Source: Pseudomonas iridis
GTDB taxonomy: Bacteria > Pseudomonadota > Gammaproteobacteria > Pseudomonadales > Pseudomonadaceae
Direction: 5' to 3'
Assembly (NCBI RefSeq): GCF_017980685.1
Contig: NZ_JACXXO010000021.1
Span: forward strand, 19,875 to 83,874
Length of the DNA: 64,000 bases
Both the position numbers and the translations under genes were made by a program. The notes under the pieces were generated by a model. The model did not search any database, was not told the origin of the DNA, and saw only the letters and a list, made by a program, of their open reading frames with translations. Every line of letters begins with the position of its first letter. Within the stretch, counting starts at the first letter, position 1. This document shows, piece after piece, positions 50,040-59,082 of the stretch.

Positions 50040-50624
50040 TTATTTCTTCATGATCGAGGTAAAGAGCTCGGATTCGAGGAATCGCTGAAGCCACGCCTGC
50101 AAGCGAACGTACGGCGTTTGCGCGAACCACTCGCGATCGACATGGGCGAACTGGCGTACGAACGGCAGTAACGCCACATCCGCCAGGCTCGGATGATCCG
50201 TCAGCAAGTAATCGCGCCCTTCAAGCAACTCTTCGAGCCTGCGCAAAAACATCTCGCCCTCGGCCCGATAAACTTCCATCGGCTGCTCGGGATAGCGCTC
50301 GGCATATCTGTAGCGATTCAAATGGACCTTGAACACCTGATCATTGGCTTCGATCAACTCTGCAACCCGAGCATCACCGCTGAGCAACCAATCCTGCGGA
50401 TCATTCTGTGCCAGCGCCCAGCGCATGATTTCCAGGCTTTCATCGATCACCCGACCGTCCGCATCCAGCACCGGCACCGTGCCTTTTGGCGAGATCGCGA
50501 GCATCTCGGCGGGTTTGGCCTTGAGGCTGACCTCGACAATCTCCACCGGTACGCCGCAATAACGCAGGGCCATTCGCGCGCGCATGGCGTAGGGGCAGCG
50601 GCGGAATGAATACAGCGTGTTCAT
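50040..50624 (-). CDS. Glutathione S-transferase/glutaredoxin-like protein
   Basis: 194 aa. MNTLYSFRRCPYAMRARMAL has a glutaredoxin-type CPYA site; GTVPVLDADGRVIDESLEIMRWAL carries the cis-Pro and E-S glutathione contacts; an all-helical C-domain follows with the TDHPSLADVALLPF N-capping-type motif. Its start overlaps the sbcC stop (ATGA), so it is co-transcribed with sbcDC. Its link to DNA repair is positional only. Confidence 0.87.
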   Translation of the reverse strand: MNTLYSFRRCPYAMRARMALRYCGVPVEIVEVSLKAKPAEMLAISPKGTVPVLDADGRVIDESLEIMRWALAQNDPQDWLLSGDARVAELIEANDQVFKVHLNRYRYAERYPEQPMEVYRAEGEMFLRRLEELLEGRDYLLTDHPSLADVALLPFVRQFAHVDREWFAQTPYVRLQAWLQRFLESELFTSIMKK

Positions 50625-53600
50625 TTCACCTCCAGCGTGCTCAAACCGTTGCCCTGGCGCAGCACTTGAATCTGCACCGGGATTCGCTCGTGCATCTCCT
50701 GCACGTGGGAAATCACCGCGACCTTGCGGCCCTGCGCCTGCAAGCCGTCGAGGGCATCCATCGCCAGTTGCAGGGATTCCGGATCAAGGCTGCCAAAGCC
50801 TTCGTCGATAAACAGCGATTCGATTTTCAGCGTACTCGACGCCATTGATGCCAGGCCCAGCGCAAGGGCCAGCGACACCAGGAACGTCTCGCCGCCGGAC
50901 AACGAATGCACCGAGCGCAATTCGTCGCCCATCTCCGTGTCCATCACCAGAAGGCCGAGCATGCTGCCGCCGCGTTTCAGGCGATAGCGTTTAACCAGTT
51001 GGCGCAACTGCACGTTGGCGTGGTGCACAAGCAAATCGAGGTTGTAGGCCTGGGCGATCTTGCGGAAAGTGTCGCCCGTCGCCGAACCGATCAGCGCACT
51101 CAGACGTGCCCAGCGCTGGTACTCGGCGTAGGCGTCGGCGATTTGCTGCGCCAGTGCCTGATTGGCGTTCTGCCGGCGCTGGTCTTCAGCCTGTTCGGCG
51201 CGCAATTCGGCGCAGTGCTGCTCGCTGACGTTGAACTGGTTCTGCAGGTCAACGAGGGCGCTGGCGAGTTGTTCGGCATCGAGATTGCCGTTGTGCTGCG
51301 CCTGATGATCGAGCAAACGCTGATCGCGTTCCTGCAACAGCACTTTGGCCTGTTCGATGGCTTTTTCGTTGCGCTGCAAGTGTTGGCGCAATTCAGCCAG
51401 TTGCGTGTCATCGACCCGCAGCAGGTCCTCGAGACCGCCGTCGTCCAGCTCGGGATGGCGGGCGCGCCAGTCGGCAATTTTGCCGGCGAGATCCTTGTCT
51501 TCACTTTCCAGCGTTTGTAAACGCTCACGCTGGGCTTTGAGTTCGGCGGCGATCTGCACGAGTTGCGTGCTGATATTTTGCAGTTCTTGAGCCGTGCCGG
51601 TTTCGGCGTTACGCGCCTGTTCAACGGCGTGTTCGAGTTGCTGCTGCCAGTGCTCGGCGCTGCTGTGCTCACCGAGCAGTTGCGTGAGTTTTTGCTGGCA
51701 AGCCTGTTGTTGCTCGGCCAGCGCATTGAATTGCTGTTCGGCAGCTTGCGATTGCTGCACGCGGGTCTGCTGGCGATCCTGTTCTTTCTCCAGCGTTTGC
51801 TGACGTTGTTGCTGCTCGGCCAGTTCTTCCTTCTGCTGCTCGACTTGCGTCAGGCGCTCGGCAATCTGCTGGTCGAGCTGCATGAACGTGGCGGCCGGTT
51901 CAAGGCGCAAGGCTTCGAGAGTGTCCGCCGGCAGCAAACTGCCAAACGCGGTGAGTTCTTCATCAAGGCGCTGGCGATCGCTGCTCAACTCGCGCTGCTG
52001 GTTACTCAAGTGCTGCGCCGCTTGCTGATGCGCAGTTTCGGCCTGACGCAGTTGCTGGGTCAGGCGCGCGGCGTCCTGTTGCAGAGTGAGCAGGGCGCCT
52101 TGGCGTTGTTCGTCCTGAGCGATGCTCTGATTCAATTGCTCGTTTTGGCGGGTGAGCCAGGCGTCGCGTTTATCGGCGTCCTGATTATGCAACTGCGCGG
52201 ACAGCGGATGAGCGTCGAGGCTCGGCGCCAGCGCCTGTTGCTGAGCGGCCAATTGTTCCTGTTGTTGCAGCAGCTCTTTTTGCTGAGCAATGACACCACC
52301 GACTTCGGCGCGCAGTTCAACCAGCTTTTCCTTGAGCTGATCGACCACTTGCTGGGCGTTGGCCTGTTCGCTTTCATCGTGGCGACCAAGGCTTTGCAGC
52401 AGCGCTTCGGGCTGATGATACGGGTGCTCGTTGCTGCCGCAGACCGGGCAGGGCTGATCGTCTTGCAACTGCGCGCGCAGCTCTTCGACACTGGCACTGC
52501 GGGCCAGACGCTGACGCTCCAGCAGTTCGCGGGTGACGTTGAGGGTTTGTTCGGCGACGGTCAGTTCGGCCTTGGTTTTTACGCCGTCCTGGGTCAGCCG
52601 CTCACGCTCCTGTTGGGCGCTGAGCTGGCGTTGTTGCAGCTCGCCGCTGCGCTTGTGCAGGTCCTGTTGGCTGACCCACAGGCGCGACAGGTCTTCGAAG
52701 GCGCGCAGTTGCTTGCGATTGTCCTGCAACAGATTGCCGAGAATGCCGATCTGCTCGGCGACGGCATCGGGTTCGGCGCCGGCCTCCTTGAACAGCACTT
52801 CGAGTTGCTGCTTTTGTGCGGCAAATGCTTCAGCGTTGCGCGTGGCGCTCTCTTCGAGCGAAGCCAGTTCGGCCTGACCTTTGTTCAAACGGTTGCCGAT
52901 CAGCATCAGCTGTTGCAGGCGATCGCGGTAGGCATTCCACGCATCGCTCAACGGTGCAAGGTGAGCGCTTTGCTCAAGCCCGGCGGCGATGCGTTGCAGG
53001 CGTTCGGCGACCTGGCCCTGCTTTTCCAGCAAGGCTTGTATGTCACTCTGGCCTTGCGTGCAGGCGTGCTGTGCACTCTGTCTGGCATCGGCGCTGCTGG
53101 CTGCTTCTTTGGCCAGACGGGTGAGGGTGCTTTGCTCTTCAAACGCCTGACGCAACAGCGGGGCGTTCTCGCTTTGGCGCTGTTGTGCCTCGCTCAGGGC
53201 GACTTTCGCCGCCGTCAGATTTTGCTCCAGCAGTGTCTGCTGTTTGCTCAGTTCTGCGTGTTGCTGAGTATGCGCGGCAATCTGAGCAGCCAACGGTGTC
53301 AGCAGCGCATCCAGTTCGGTTTTACGCGCGAACTGGTGACGTTGCGGGCCGAGCTGCTCCAGGCGCGTCAATTTCACGCGCTCGCCGGCCAGACTTTCCC
53401 ATTGTTGTTGCGCGCTGTGCAGCTGCTCGGTGGCGGCTTGCTGCGATTCCTGCAACAGGCGCAACTCCTTGAGCCAGCCGTGCTGCTGTTCAAGCTGTTT
53501 GAGCTGCGTCTGCTGCACTTTCAGTTGTTGCTGTGCGGTGTTGAAACGCTCATCCAGTTCCGCCCGCGCTTCGGGCGCAAGCGGGGTGACGCCGGTGGCC

Positions 53601-54262
53601 TGATCCTGCAACAGCTTGTGCGCTTCGCGGGCTTCCTTGGTCTTGTCGAAGGCGCGGCGCCCGAGCTGGGTGTACAGCGCGGTGTCGGTGAGTTTTTCCA
53701 GCAGTTCGCTGCGATCGTTGTCGTCGGCTTTCAGGAACGCGCTGAACTCGCTCTGGGCCAATAGCACGGCGCGGGTGAACTGTTCGAAGTTCAGGCCCAG
53801 CGCGGCTTCCAGTTGCGTTTTGTACTCGCCTTTCTGGCTGGCCAGTAATTGATCCTGATCGATGTCGCGCAGGCTCTGGCGGCTGGCCTGTAACTTGCCG
53901 CCAGCCTTTTCCCGTGCACGATTGGCTTCCCAGCGCGCACGGTAGCGACGACCGTCGATACCGACAAAATCCACCTCAGCGTAGCCTTCACCGGTGCCGC
54001 GACGCAGCAACGTGCGCGGGTCGCCGGTGGCGATTTCGCCGTCGGCATCCGGGACTTTGGCGTCACGGCCGGTGTTGTTCAAGCGCGGCACGGCGCCGAA
54101 CAGCGCCAGGCACAAGGCGTCGAGCAGGGTGCTTTTACCGGCGCCAGTCGGGCCGGTGATCGCAAACAGACCGGCGCTGGCCAGCGGCTCAGCGGTGAAG
54201 TCGATTTCAAACGGCCCAGCGAGCGAGGCCAGGTTCTTCAAACGAATGGCGAGAATCTTCAT
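50621..54262 (-). CDS. sbcC: SbcC, ATPase subunit of the SbcCD nuclease
   Basis: 1213 aa SMC/Rad50-like protein. Walker A GPTGAGKSTLLDAL near residue 40, two very long Gln/Glu-rich coiled-coil arms, the zinc-hook CPVCG in DQPCPVCGSNEHPYHQPE near the centre, and the C-terminal lobe with signature LSGGETFLVSLALALGLA and Walker B ESLFIDEGFGSLD. With SbcD it opens hairpins and removes protein-blocked DNA ends. It overlaps sbcD by ATGA. The high Gln content leaves long reverse-strand open frames that are not genes. Confidence 0.96.
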   Translation of the reverse strand: MKILAIRLKNLASLAGPFEIDFTAEPLASAGLFAITGPTGAGKSTLLDALCLALFGAVPRLNNTGRDAKVPDADGEIATGDPRTLLRRGTGEGYAEVDFVGIDGRRYRARWEANRAREKAGGKLQASRQSLRDIDQDQLLASQKGEYKTQLEAALGLNFEQFTRAVLLAQSEFSAFLKADDNDRSELLEKLTDTALYTQLGRRAFDKTKEAREAHKLLQDQATGVTPLAPEARAELDERFNTAQQQLKVQQTQLKQLEQQHGWLKELRLLQESQQAATEQLHSAQQQWESLAGERVKLTRLEQLGPQRHQFARKTELDALLTPLAAQIAAHTQQHAELSKQQTLLEQNLTAAKVALSEAQQRQSENAPLLRQAFEEQSTLTRLAKEAASSADARQSAQHACTQGQSDIQALLEKQGQVAERLQRIAAGLEQSAHLAPLSDAWNAYRDRLQQLMLIGNRLNKGQAELASLEESATRNAEAFAAQKQQLEVLFKEAGAEPDAVAEQIGILGNLLQDNRKQLRAFEDLSRLWVSQQDLHKRSGELQQRQLSAQQERERLTQDGVKTKAELTVAEQTLNVTRELLERQRLARSASVEELRAQLQDDQPCPVCGSNEHPYHQPEALLQSLGRHDESEQANAQQVVDQLKEKLVELRAEVGGVIAQQKELLQQQEQLAAQQQALAPSLDAHPLSAQLHNQDADKRDAWLTRQNEQLNQSIAQDEQRQGALLTLQQDAARLTQQLRQAETAHQQAAQHLSNQQRELSSDRQRLDEELTAFGSLLPADTLEALRLEPAATFMQLDQQIAERLTQVEQQKEELAEQQQRQQTLEKEQDRQQTRVQQSQAAEQQFNALAEQQQACQQKLTQLLGEHSSAEHWQQQLEHAVEQARNAETGTAQELQNISTQLVQIAAELKAQRERLQTLESEDKDLAGKIADWRARHPELDDGGLEDLLRVDDTQLAELRQHLQRNEKAIEQAKVLLQERDQRLLDHQAQHNGNLDAEQLASALVDLQNQFNVSEQHCAELRAEQAEDQRRQNANQALAQQIADAYAEYQRWARLSALIGSATGDTFRKIAQAYNLDLLVHHANVQLRQLVKRYRLKRGGSMLGLLVMDTEMGDELRSVHSLSGGETFLVSLALALGLASMASSTLKIESLFIDEGFGSLDPESLQLAMDALDGLQAQGRKVAVISHVQEMHERIPVQIQVLRQGNGLSTLEVK

Positions 54263-55503
54263 GGCTGCTCGCCCTCCATTTGCACGTCCTGCAACAGTTC
54301 GGCGAAGTCCTTGAGCGTTTGCTCATCGACCTCGTTGCCATAGTTGTCGAGCCACGCGCGGCTGAACAATTCCTGGGGTGTGAGTTGGTCAAGTTCGATC
54401 AACGCGGTGCCGTCCTCCACGCCATCGGCACCCCGGTTGCCGGCGTATTCGGCGGCGATGCGCACCAGACGCACGGCTTTGCCTTGCAGGGCGGTTTCTA
54501 CCTGATGACGCAGATCCGGTTGCGGCTCGTCGAGGCGCACGCGAACCTCCAGCCACGGTTGGCGCTGGGTTTCGGCCAGCAGATCGACGTTCGGCAAGTC
54601 CGCCAGTTGCACGAGGATTTCCGCCAACGGCGCTGGGCCGATGCGCTGCAAGTTGACAGCGCGGGGGATCAGTTTCGGTTCGACGCTGACCAGCGTGTCG
54701 CCATCCAGCGTGATATCGAGAATCTGGTGCTGATAACCAATCTCCGAGAACGACAACGGGATCGGCGAGCCGCTGTAGCGAATGCGCTCTTCACCGTTGA
54801 CCTTCTGCGGTTTGTGCAAGTGACCGAGGGCGACGTAGCTGATGCTCGGACCAAACAGACTGGCGGGCAGGGCTTCGGCGTTACCGATGATCAGGCTGCG
54901 CTCCGAGTCCTCAGAAACCGAACCACCGGCCATGTGCGCATGGCTGATAGCGATCAGCGCCTGGCCCGGCTTGCGCTTGGCGTTGGCCGCTTCGATCAGC
55001 CATTCATGCACTTGGCCGATGCCACGCAAATAGTTGTCACCCAGATGCGCGCCGGTCACCTCCGCCGGGCGCAGGAATGGCAGCGCCAGGCACCACGCGG
55101 CGACTTCGCCGGTTTTATCCGGCAACGGCAGCAGCAAGCGTTCGGCATCCAGTTGCCCATCATCCAGCCACAACACCCGCCCTAACGCGTGGGTGCGCAA
55201 ACGGCGCATCAACGGCGCGGGCAGTTCGATCCGCGAGCCGGAATCGTGGTTGCCGGCGATCATCACGATGGTCAGCAACGGCTGCTGCTCGTGGGCGCTG
55301 ACGATGAAATCGTAGAGGCGTTCCTGGGCTTTGACCGGCGGATTGACCGTGTCGAAGATGTCACCGGCAATCAACAGCACATCCGGCTGCGCCAGTTTCA
55401 GTTGGCGCAGCAGCCATTCGAGGAAGCGCGCATGCTCGAAATCGCGCTCCTGGCCGTGCAGGTTTTGCCCAAGGTGCCAGTCGGAGGTGTGAAACAGACG
55501 CAA
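54259..55503 (-). CDS. sbcD: SbcD, nuclease subunit of SbcCD
   Basis: 414 aa Mre11-type phosphoesterase: TSDWHLGQNLHG, IAGDIFDTVNPP, AGNHDSGSRIELP, AISHAHMAGG and ALGHLHKPQ give all metal-ligand motifs. Start is a TTG at 55503 (reads TTG CGT CTG TTT CAC), preceded by GGAG at 6 bases; no in-frame ATG lies upstream of DWHLG, so the rare start is required. First gene of sbcD-sbcC-GST. Confidence 0.95.
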   Translation of the reverse strand: MRLFHTSDWHLGQNLHGQERDFEHARFLEWLLRQLKLAQPDVLLIAGDIFDTVNPPVKAQERLYDFIVSAHEQQPLLTIVMIAGNHDSGSRIELPAPLMRRLRTHALGRVLWLDDGQLDAERLLLPLPDKTGEVAAWCLALPFLRPAEVTGAHLGDNYLRGIGQVHEWLIEAANAKRKPGQALIAISHAHMAGGSVSEDSERSLIIGNAEALPASLFGPSISYVALGHLHKPQKVNGEERIRYSGSPIPLSFSEIGYQHQILDITLDGDTLVSVEPKLIPRAVNLQRIGPAPLAEILVQLADLPNVDLLAETQRQPWLEVRVRLDEPQPDLRHQVETALQGKAVRLVRIAAEYAGNRGADGVEDGTALIELDQLTPQELFSRAWLDNYGNEVDEQTLKDFAELLQDVQMEGEQP

Positions 55504-55676
55504 GGTGGACTCCGCAACAGATAAAGAGGTGATGGCCGCGGGGAAATGAGGGGCGGCGAAAGAGGGGAGAGTTTACTGGCAAAAGCGCAGACTTGCCCAA
55601 AGGCTTGATGGATCTGGAGTTCGCAGCCTGCAGGGTGGCTGTTCACACCGAAATGGAGGGGTAAACACAGATGTAC

Positions 55677-55710
55677 TGTAGGAGCTGCCGAAGGCTGCGA
55701 TCTTTTGATC
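55677..55710. repeat. Single REP-like unit, TAGGAGCTGCCGAAGGCTGC family
   Basis: TGTAGGAGCTGCCGAAGGCT then GCGATCTTTTGATC, immediately downstream of the batD stop. It is half of the hairpin seen at 49325. The remainder of the gap 55504-55676 contains the sbcD promoter and no gene. Confidence 0.8.
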
Positions 55711-55711
55711 T

Positions 55712-57349
55712 TTACTTCGGATAAAGCGGCGGCAGCCCGCTGTCACCCACCGGATCCTGCACCCGTTCCGCCGCCGGAATGGTGCGAATCGCCCGCCACA
55801 AATCCTCACCCTGCCAGTGCTGCCCCGTCTCGCTGTACAGCGCACCATTGAGCCCATCCAGCGCATCCGACAACGGCACAAACCGCGCCGCCATATCGGC
55901 CAGGGTTTCCGGTTGCTGACGGGCCCAGGCGTCCAGTGCCTGGCGGGTTGCGTGCGGGTCATTCGCCTGACTCGCACGCTTGATGTCGTCCATCAATGTG
56001 CGCGGGCTCGGGCCGGTTTGTGCGGCGCGCAGGATCGCCGGTTGCCAGCGCGCACGCCACCACAGGCCGAAGCCGAGCAGGGTGGTGCAGGCCAGAATGA
56101 GGGTGCTGAGTTTCCACCACCACAGCGTGTCATTGTCGACCGCGCTCGGTTGCAGGCTGCCGGTCGGGGTGTCGACTTGCAGGCTCGGGTTGTTGGCCAC
56201 TTGCAGGGTGCGCGCCGGCAGGCTGGTGTGTTCCAGGTGATCCTCGAAGGTGTTCCACCACACCACGTCCACCGTTGGCAGGTCGATTAAACCGCTGCGG
56301 CTCGGGACCAGCGCTTCGCGTTCTTCACGGCTGCCGATCAGGCCACGGTCGCTGCTCTGGTTGCTCAGCACCGGTTGATCCGGATAGCGCCGCAGGCCGT
56401 TGACTTCAGTGGCAGGCATGGCGGGCAATTGAGAGCTGGCCAGGCCTTCGACCTTCAGGGTCAGGCTGCGTGTCAGCGAGTCGCCGACCTGAGTGTGTTC
56501 CGGCTCAGGGTTCCAGCTTTCGCTCAGGCTCAAGCTGCGGGCCGGCAGCCATGGCGCATCGATCGGGTAGGTCAGCGGTTTGGGTTTGACCGTGAGGGGG
56601 ATTTGCGCGGAGCTGACTCGCATCAGTTTGCCGGGTTTCGGCCCCTGTGCGGTCGAGTCCTGGGCGGGCTGAGTCTCGACCAGCGTTGCGCTGAACGTCT
56701 GCGGCGCAATGGTCAACAAGCCGCTGTGCTGCGGGTAGATCGCATAGCGCATTTCGATCACGCCATGGCGCACGCCGTTGATGTCTTTCTCGTAGGTGCG
56801 CGTTTCACCGAGTTGCTCGACGCGCGCGTCGGCTATTTGCAGCGGGGTCAGGCTGCTGTCGTCGTACAGCGACACCGAATGGTAGATGCGCAGGGTCAGG
56901 ATCGCCTGGGCCTGCACGTAGACGCTGGACTGATCGAGACTGGCCTCGATGAACACCGGGTCGAGGCTGTTCTTGTCCTCGCGACCATCGCTTTCGACCA
57001 CTTGCACGGTGATCGGCTGGCTCTGGACATCGCCCACTTGCAGCGGCGGGATCAGCACGCTGCCGTTTTCCTTTGGCAACAGGGTGATGATCCAGCGCGT
57101 GGTGGCGCGGTTGTCGCCGTTGAGGGTGTTCAGCTGGTTGACCTGCCGCGTGCCGCGTACTTCGAACAGCGGTTCCAGCGGTGTCAGGTCGGGTTTGCCG
57201 AACTGGGTGACGTCGCTGGTTTCGAGGGTGAGTTCGACCGTCTCGCCGGAATTCAGGCGACTGCGATCCACGCTGGCGATCAACTCGGCCGCGTGCGCGG
57301 TGGCCGTGCAGATCAGCAGGGGCAGCAAGAGAACGGTGAAGCGGGTCAT
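55712..57349 (-). CDS. batD: BatD-family membrane-anchored protein
   Basis: 545 aa. Signal peptide MTRFTVLLLPLLICTATAHAAEL, a large periplasmic portion of Ig-like modules (LIASVDRSRLNSGETVELTLETSD, PLFEVRGTRQVNQLNTLNGD...), a single membrane segment near 430 (LSTLILACTTLLGFGLWW) and a cytoplasmic C-terminal domain. The layout is that of BatD in Bacteroides-aerotolerance operons. Its start overlaps the batB-like stop (ATGA). It is the last gene of the operon. Confidence 0.87.
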   Translation of the reverse strand: MTRFTVLLLPLLICTATAHAAELIASVDRSRLNSGETVELTLETSDVTQFGKPDLTPLEPLFEVRGTRQVNQLNTLNGDNRATTRWIITLLPKENGSVLIPPLQVGDVQSQPITVQVVESDGREDKNSLDPVFIEASLDQSSVYVQAQAILTLRIYHSVSLYDDSSLTPLQIADARVEQLGETRTYEKDINGVRHGVIEMRYAIYPQHSGLLTIAPQTFSATLVETQPAQDSTAQGPKPGKLMRVSSAQIPLTVKPKPLTYPIDAPWLPARSLSLSESWNPEPEHTQVGDSLTRSLTLKVEGLASSQLPAMPATEVNGLRRYPDQPVLSNQSSDRGLIGSREEREALVPSRSGLIDLPTVDVVWWNTFEDHLEHTSLPARTLQVANNPSLQVDTPTGSLQPSAVDNDTLWWWKLSTLILACTTLLGFGLWWRARWQPAILRAAQTGPSPRTLMDDIKRASQANDPHATRQALDAWARQQPETLADMAARFVPLSDALDGLNGALYSETGQHWQGEDLWRAIRTIPAAERVQDPVGDSGLPPLYPK

Positions 57350-59082
57350 CGAATGTTTTCCTGATCCTGATGTTGTTGCTGTTCGTACCAGAATTTGCGT
57401 CGCAGCAATTCGCCGGGGTCATCCGGGATCTTGCCCAGCCATTGTTCCAGTGCCTGACGTTGCTCGCCTTCGAGGTTGTCCTCGCTGGGACGCAGCGTCG
57501 GCACGGTGTTCGTGTCTTCTTCCTCGTCACTGCCGGGCAATTCGTCAGGACCTGGCAGCGGCGGGGCGGTCGGTGGTGGTTCGCTGGCCGACTCGGCGGT
57601 CTGAGCCTCGCTGCGGGTTTCACTTTGTACCGCAGGTGGCGGCGCGGTCGCTGGCGGCGGTTCATCGCCGGGCAGGTTTTGCTCCGTCGGTTTGCGCTCC
57701 GGTTCAGCGGGCGGTGGTGTTTTTTGCAGCTTCAGCAGATTTTCCACCAGCGCCTTGTTGGTCTGCGCCGGACGCAAGTCCGGTTGCAACTCCAGGGCCT
57801 GTTCATAGGCATCGATGGCGGCGTCCAGCTCACCGCTTTTCGCCAGCGCGTTGCCTCGATTGTAGTGGGCGCGGGCATCGCTGCCTTCGGCGAAACGCTG
57901 GGCGGCGCCACTGTAGTCGCCGGCCTCGTACAACGCCACCCCTTGCCACTGATGATCGGCAAAATGTTGCGCCGCTTCGGCGGGGCGTTTCTGCTTGAGC
58001 AAGTGCAGCCCGCGCTGGTCGGGGCGCAGCCAAAGGTCTTCGAAGTCAAAAGCGTAGCTGGGCTGCGGCAGGCAGAACAGCAGCGGCAGACAGAACAACC
58101 AGCCGCGACGCCCGGCACACGCCGCCAGCAATAACAGCGGTAGCAGCAGCCAGTAACCCTGATCAGCCCAGGTGTCGAGGCGCACGGTCTGGCCGTCGTC
58201 GCGCAAGCTGCGCGGGCCATTGAGCAAACCGAGGGCGCCCAGATCGCCTTCGTCCAGCCGTGCGACGTGATAGTCGCCGCCGACGCTGTTGAGGAAGGCG
58301 CCAAGGCCTGGACTGTCGAGTTGCGGCACGCGGATCGCGCCTTGTTCGTCCTTGAGGAAACTGCCGTCCTCCTGAGCAATCGGCGCGCCTTCGGCGGTGC
58401 CGACGCCGAGCATCAACAGTTGCGCCGACTCACCGCTCAGCGCACGGCGAATGCCTTGGCGCTCTTCTTCATTCAGGGATGAGCCGATCAACAGAATCCG
58501 GCCCTGGCCAAGCGCGCCTTGTTTGAGCAATGCCAGCGCCTTGCTCACCGCAAGGTCTGCGCGATGACCGCTTTGCGGCATCAGCGAAGGCTTGAGGGCG
58601 TCGAGCAGGTTGCGACTGGTGGCCAGGTCATCCGACAGCGGCACCAGCGTGTGGGCACTGCCGGCGTAGACGACAATGGCGGTCTGCGCATCGCTGCGTG
58701 CCTGCAACAGGTCAAACAACTTGCGCCGTGCTTGCTCAAGCCGGGTTGGTGGTGAGTCGGTGGCGAGCATTTCCGGAGTCAGTTCCAGCACCACCACCAA
58801 CGGATCAGCAGGTTTCTGACTGGTCTGCTCCACCCGCTCCCAACTCGGCCCGAGCAGCGCCAGAATCGTCAGCAGCCATGCCACGCCCAGGGCGACCCAC
58901 GGCAGTTTGCTGTCGCGACCACTACCGCCGCTGAGCAGGGTGGCGTGGAATGCCGGCGGCAAAATCATCTGCCAGCGACCAGCGCGTTTTTGCCGATGCC
59001 AGAGTTGCCAGATCAGCCAGCCGAGCAACGGCAGTAGCAGCAACCACCACGGACGGAACCAGTGCGGCCAGAGGGCGATCAT
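57346..59082 (-). CDS. batB: BatB/BatC-like VWA-TPR membrane protein
   Basis: 578 aa. Two N-terminal membrane helices, a VWA domain (about 80-290), two further helices near 305-345, a TPR segment (HYNRGNALAKSGELDAAIDAYEQALEL), then a Pro/Glu/Thr-rich disordered tail (about 460-535). It combines BatB and BatC functions in one chain. The VWA metal site looks degenerate: the DxSxS position reads LELTPEM, unlike BatA next door. It overlaps batA by ATGA. Confidence 0.87.
   Translation of the reverse strand: MIALWPHWFRPWWLLLLPLLGWLIWQLWHRQKRAGRWQMILPPAFHATLLSGGSGRDSKLPWVALGVAWLLTILALLGPSWERVEQTSQKPADPLVVVLELTPEMLATDSPPTRLEQARRKLFDLLQARSDAQTAIVVYAGSAHTLVPLSDDLATSRNLLDALKPSLMPQSGHRADLAVSKALALLKQGALGQGRILLIGSSLNEEERQGIRRALSGESAQLLMLGVGTAEGAPIAQEDGSFLKDEQGAIRVPQLDSPGLGAFLNSVGGDYHVARLDEGDLGALGLLNGPRSLRDDGQTVRLDTWADQGYWLLLPLLLLAACAGRRGWLFCLPLLFCLPQPSYAFDFEDLWLRPDQRGLHLLKQKRPAEAAQHFADHQWQGVALYEAGDYSGAAQRFAEGSDARAHYNRGNALAKSGELDAAIDAYEQALELQPDLRPAQTNKALVENLLKLQKTPPPAEPERKPTEQNLPGDEPPPATAPPPAVQSETRSEAQTAESASEPPPTAPPLPGPDELPGSDEEEDTNTVPTLRPSEDNLEGEQRQALEQWLGKIPDDPGELLRRKFWYEQQQHQDQENIR

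Noticed and set aside
51563..53764. 733-codon open frame on the plus strand, Leu/Phe/Gln rich
   Set aside because: It lies antisense within sbcC, whose Gln/Glu-rich coiled coils remove stops on the other strand. No ribosome-binding site or family motif.
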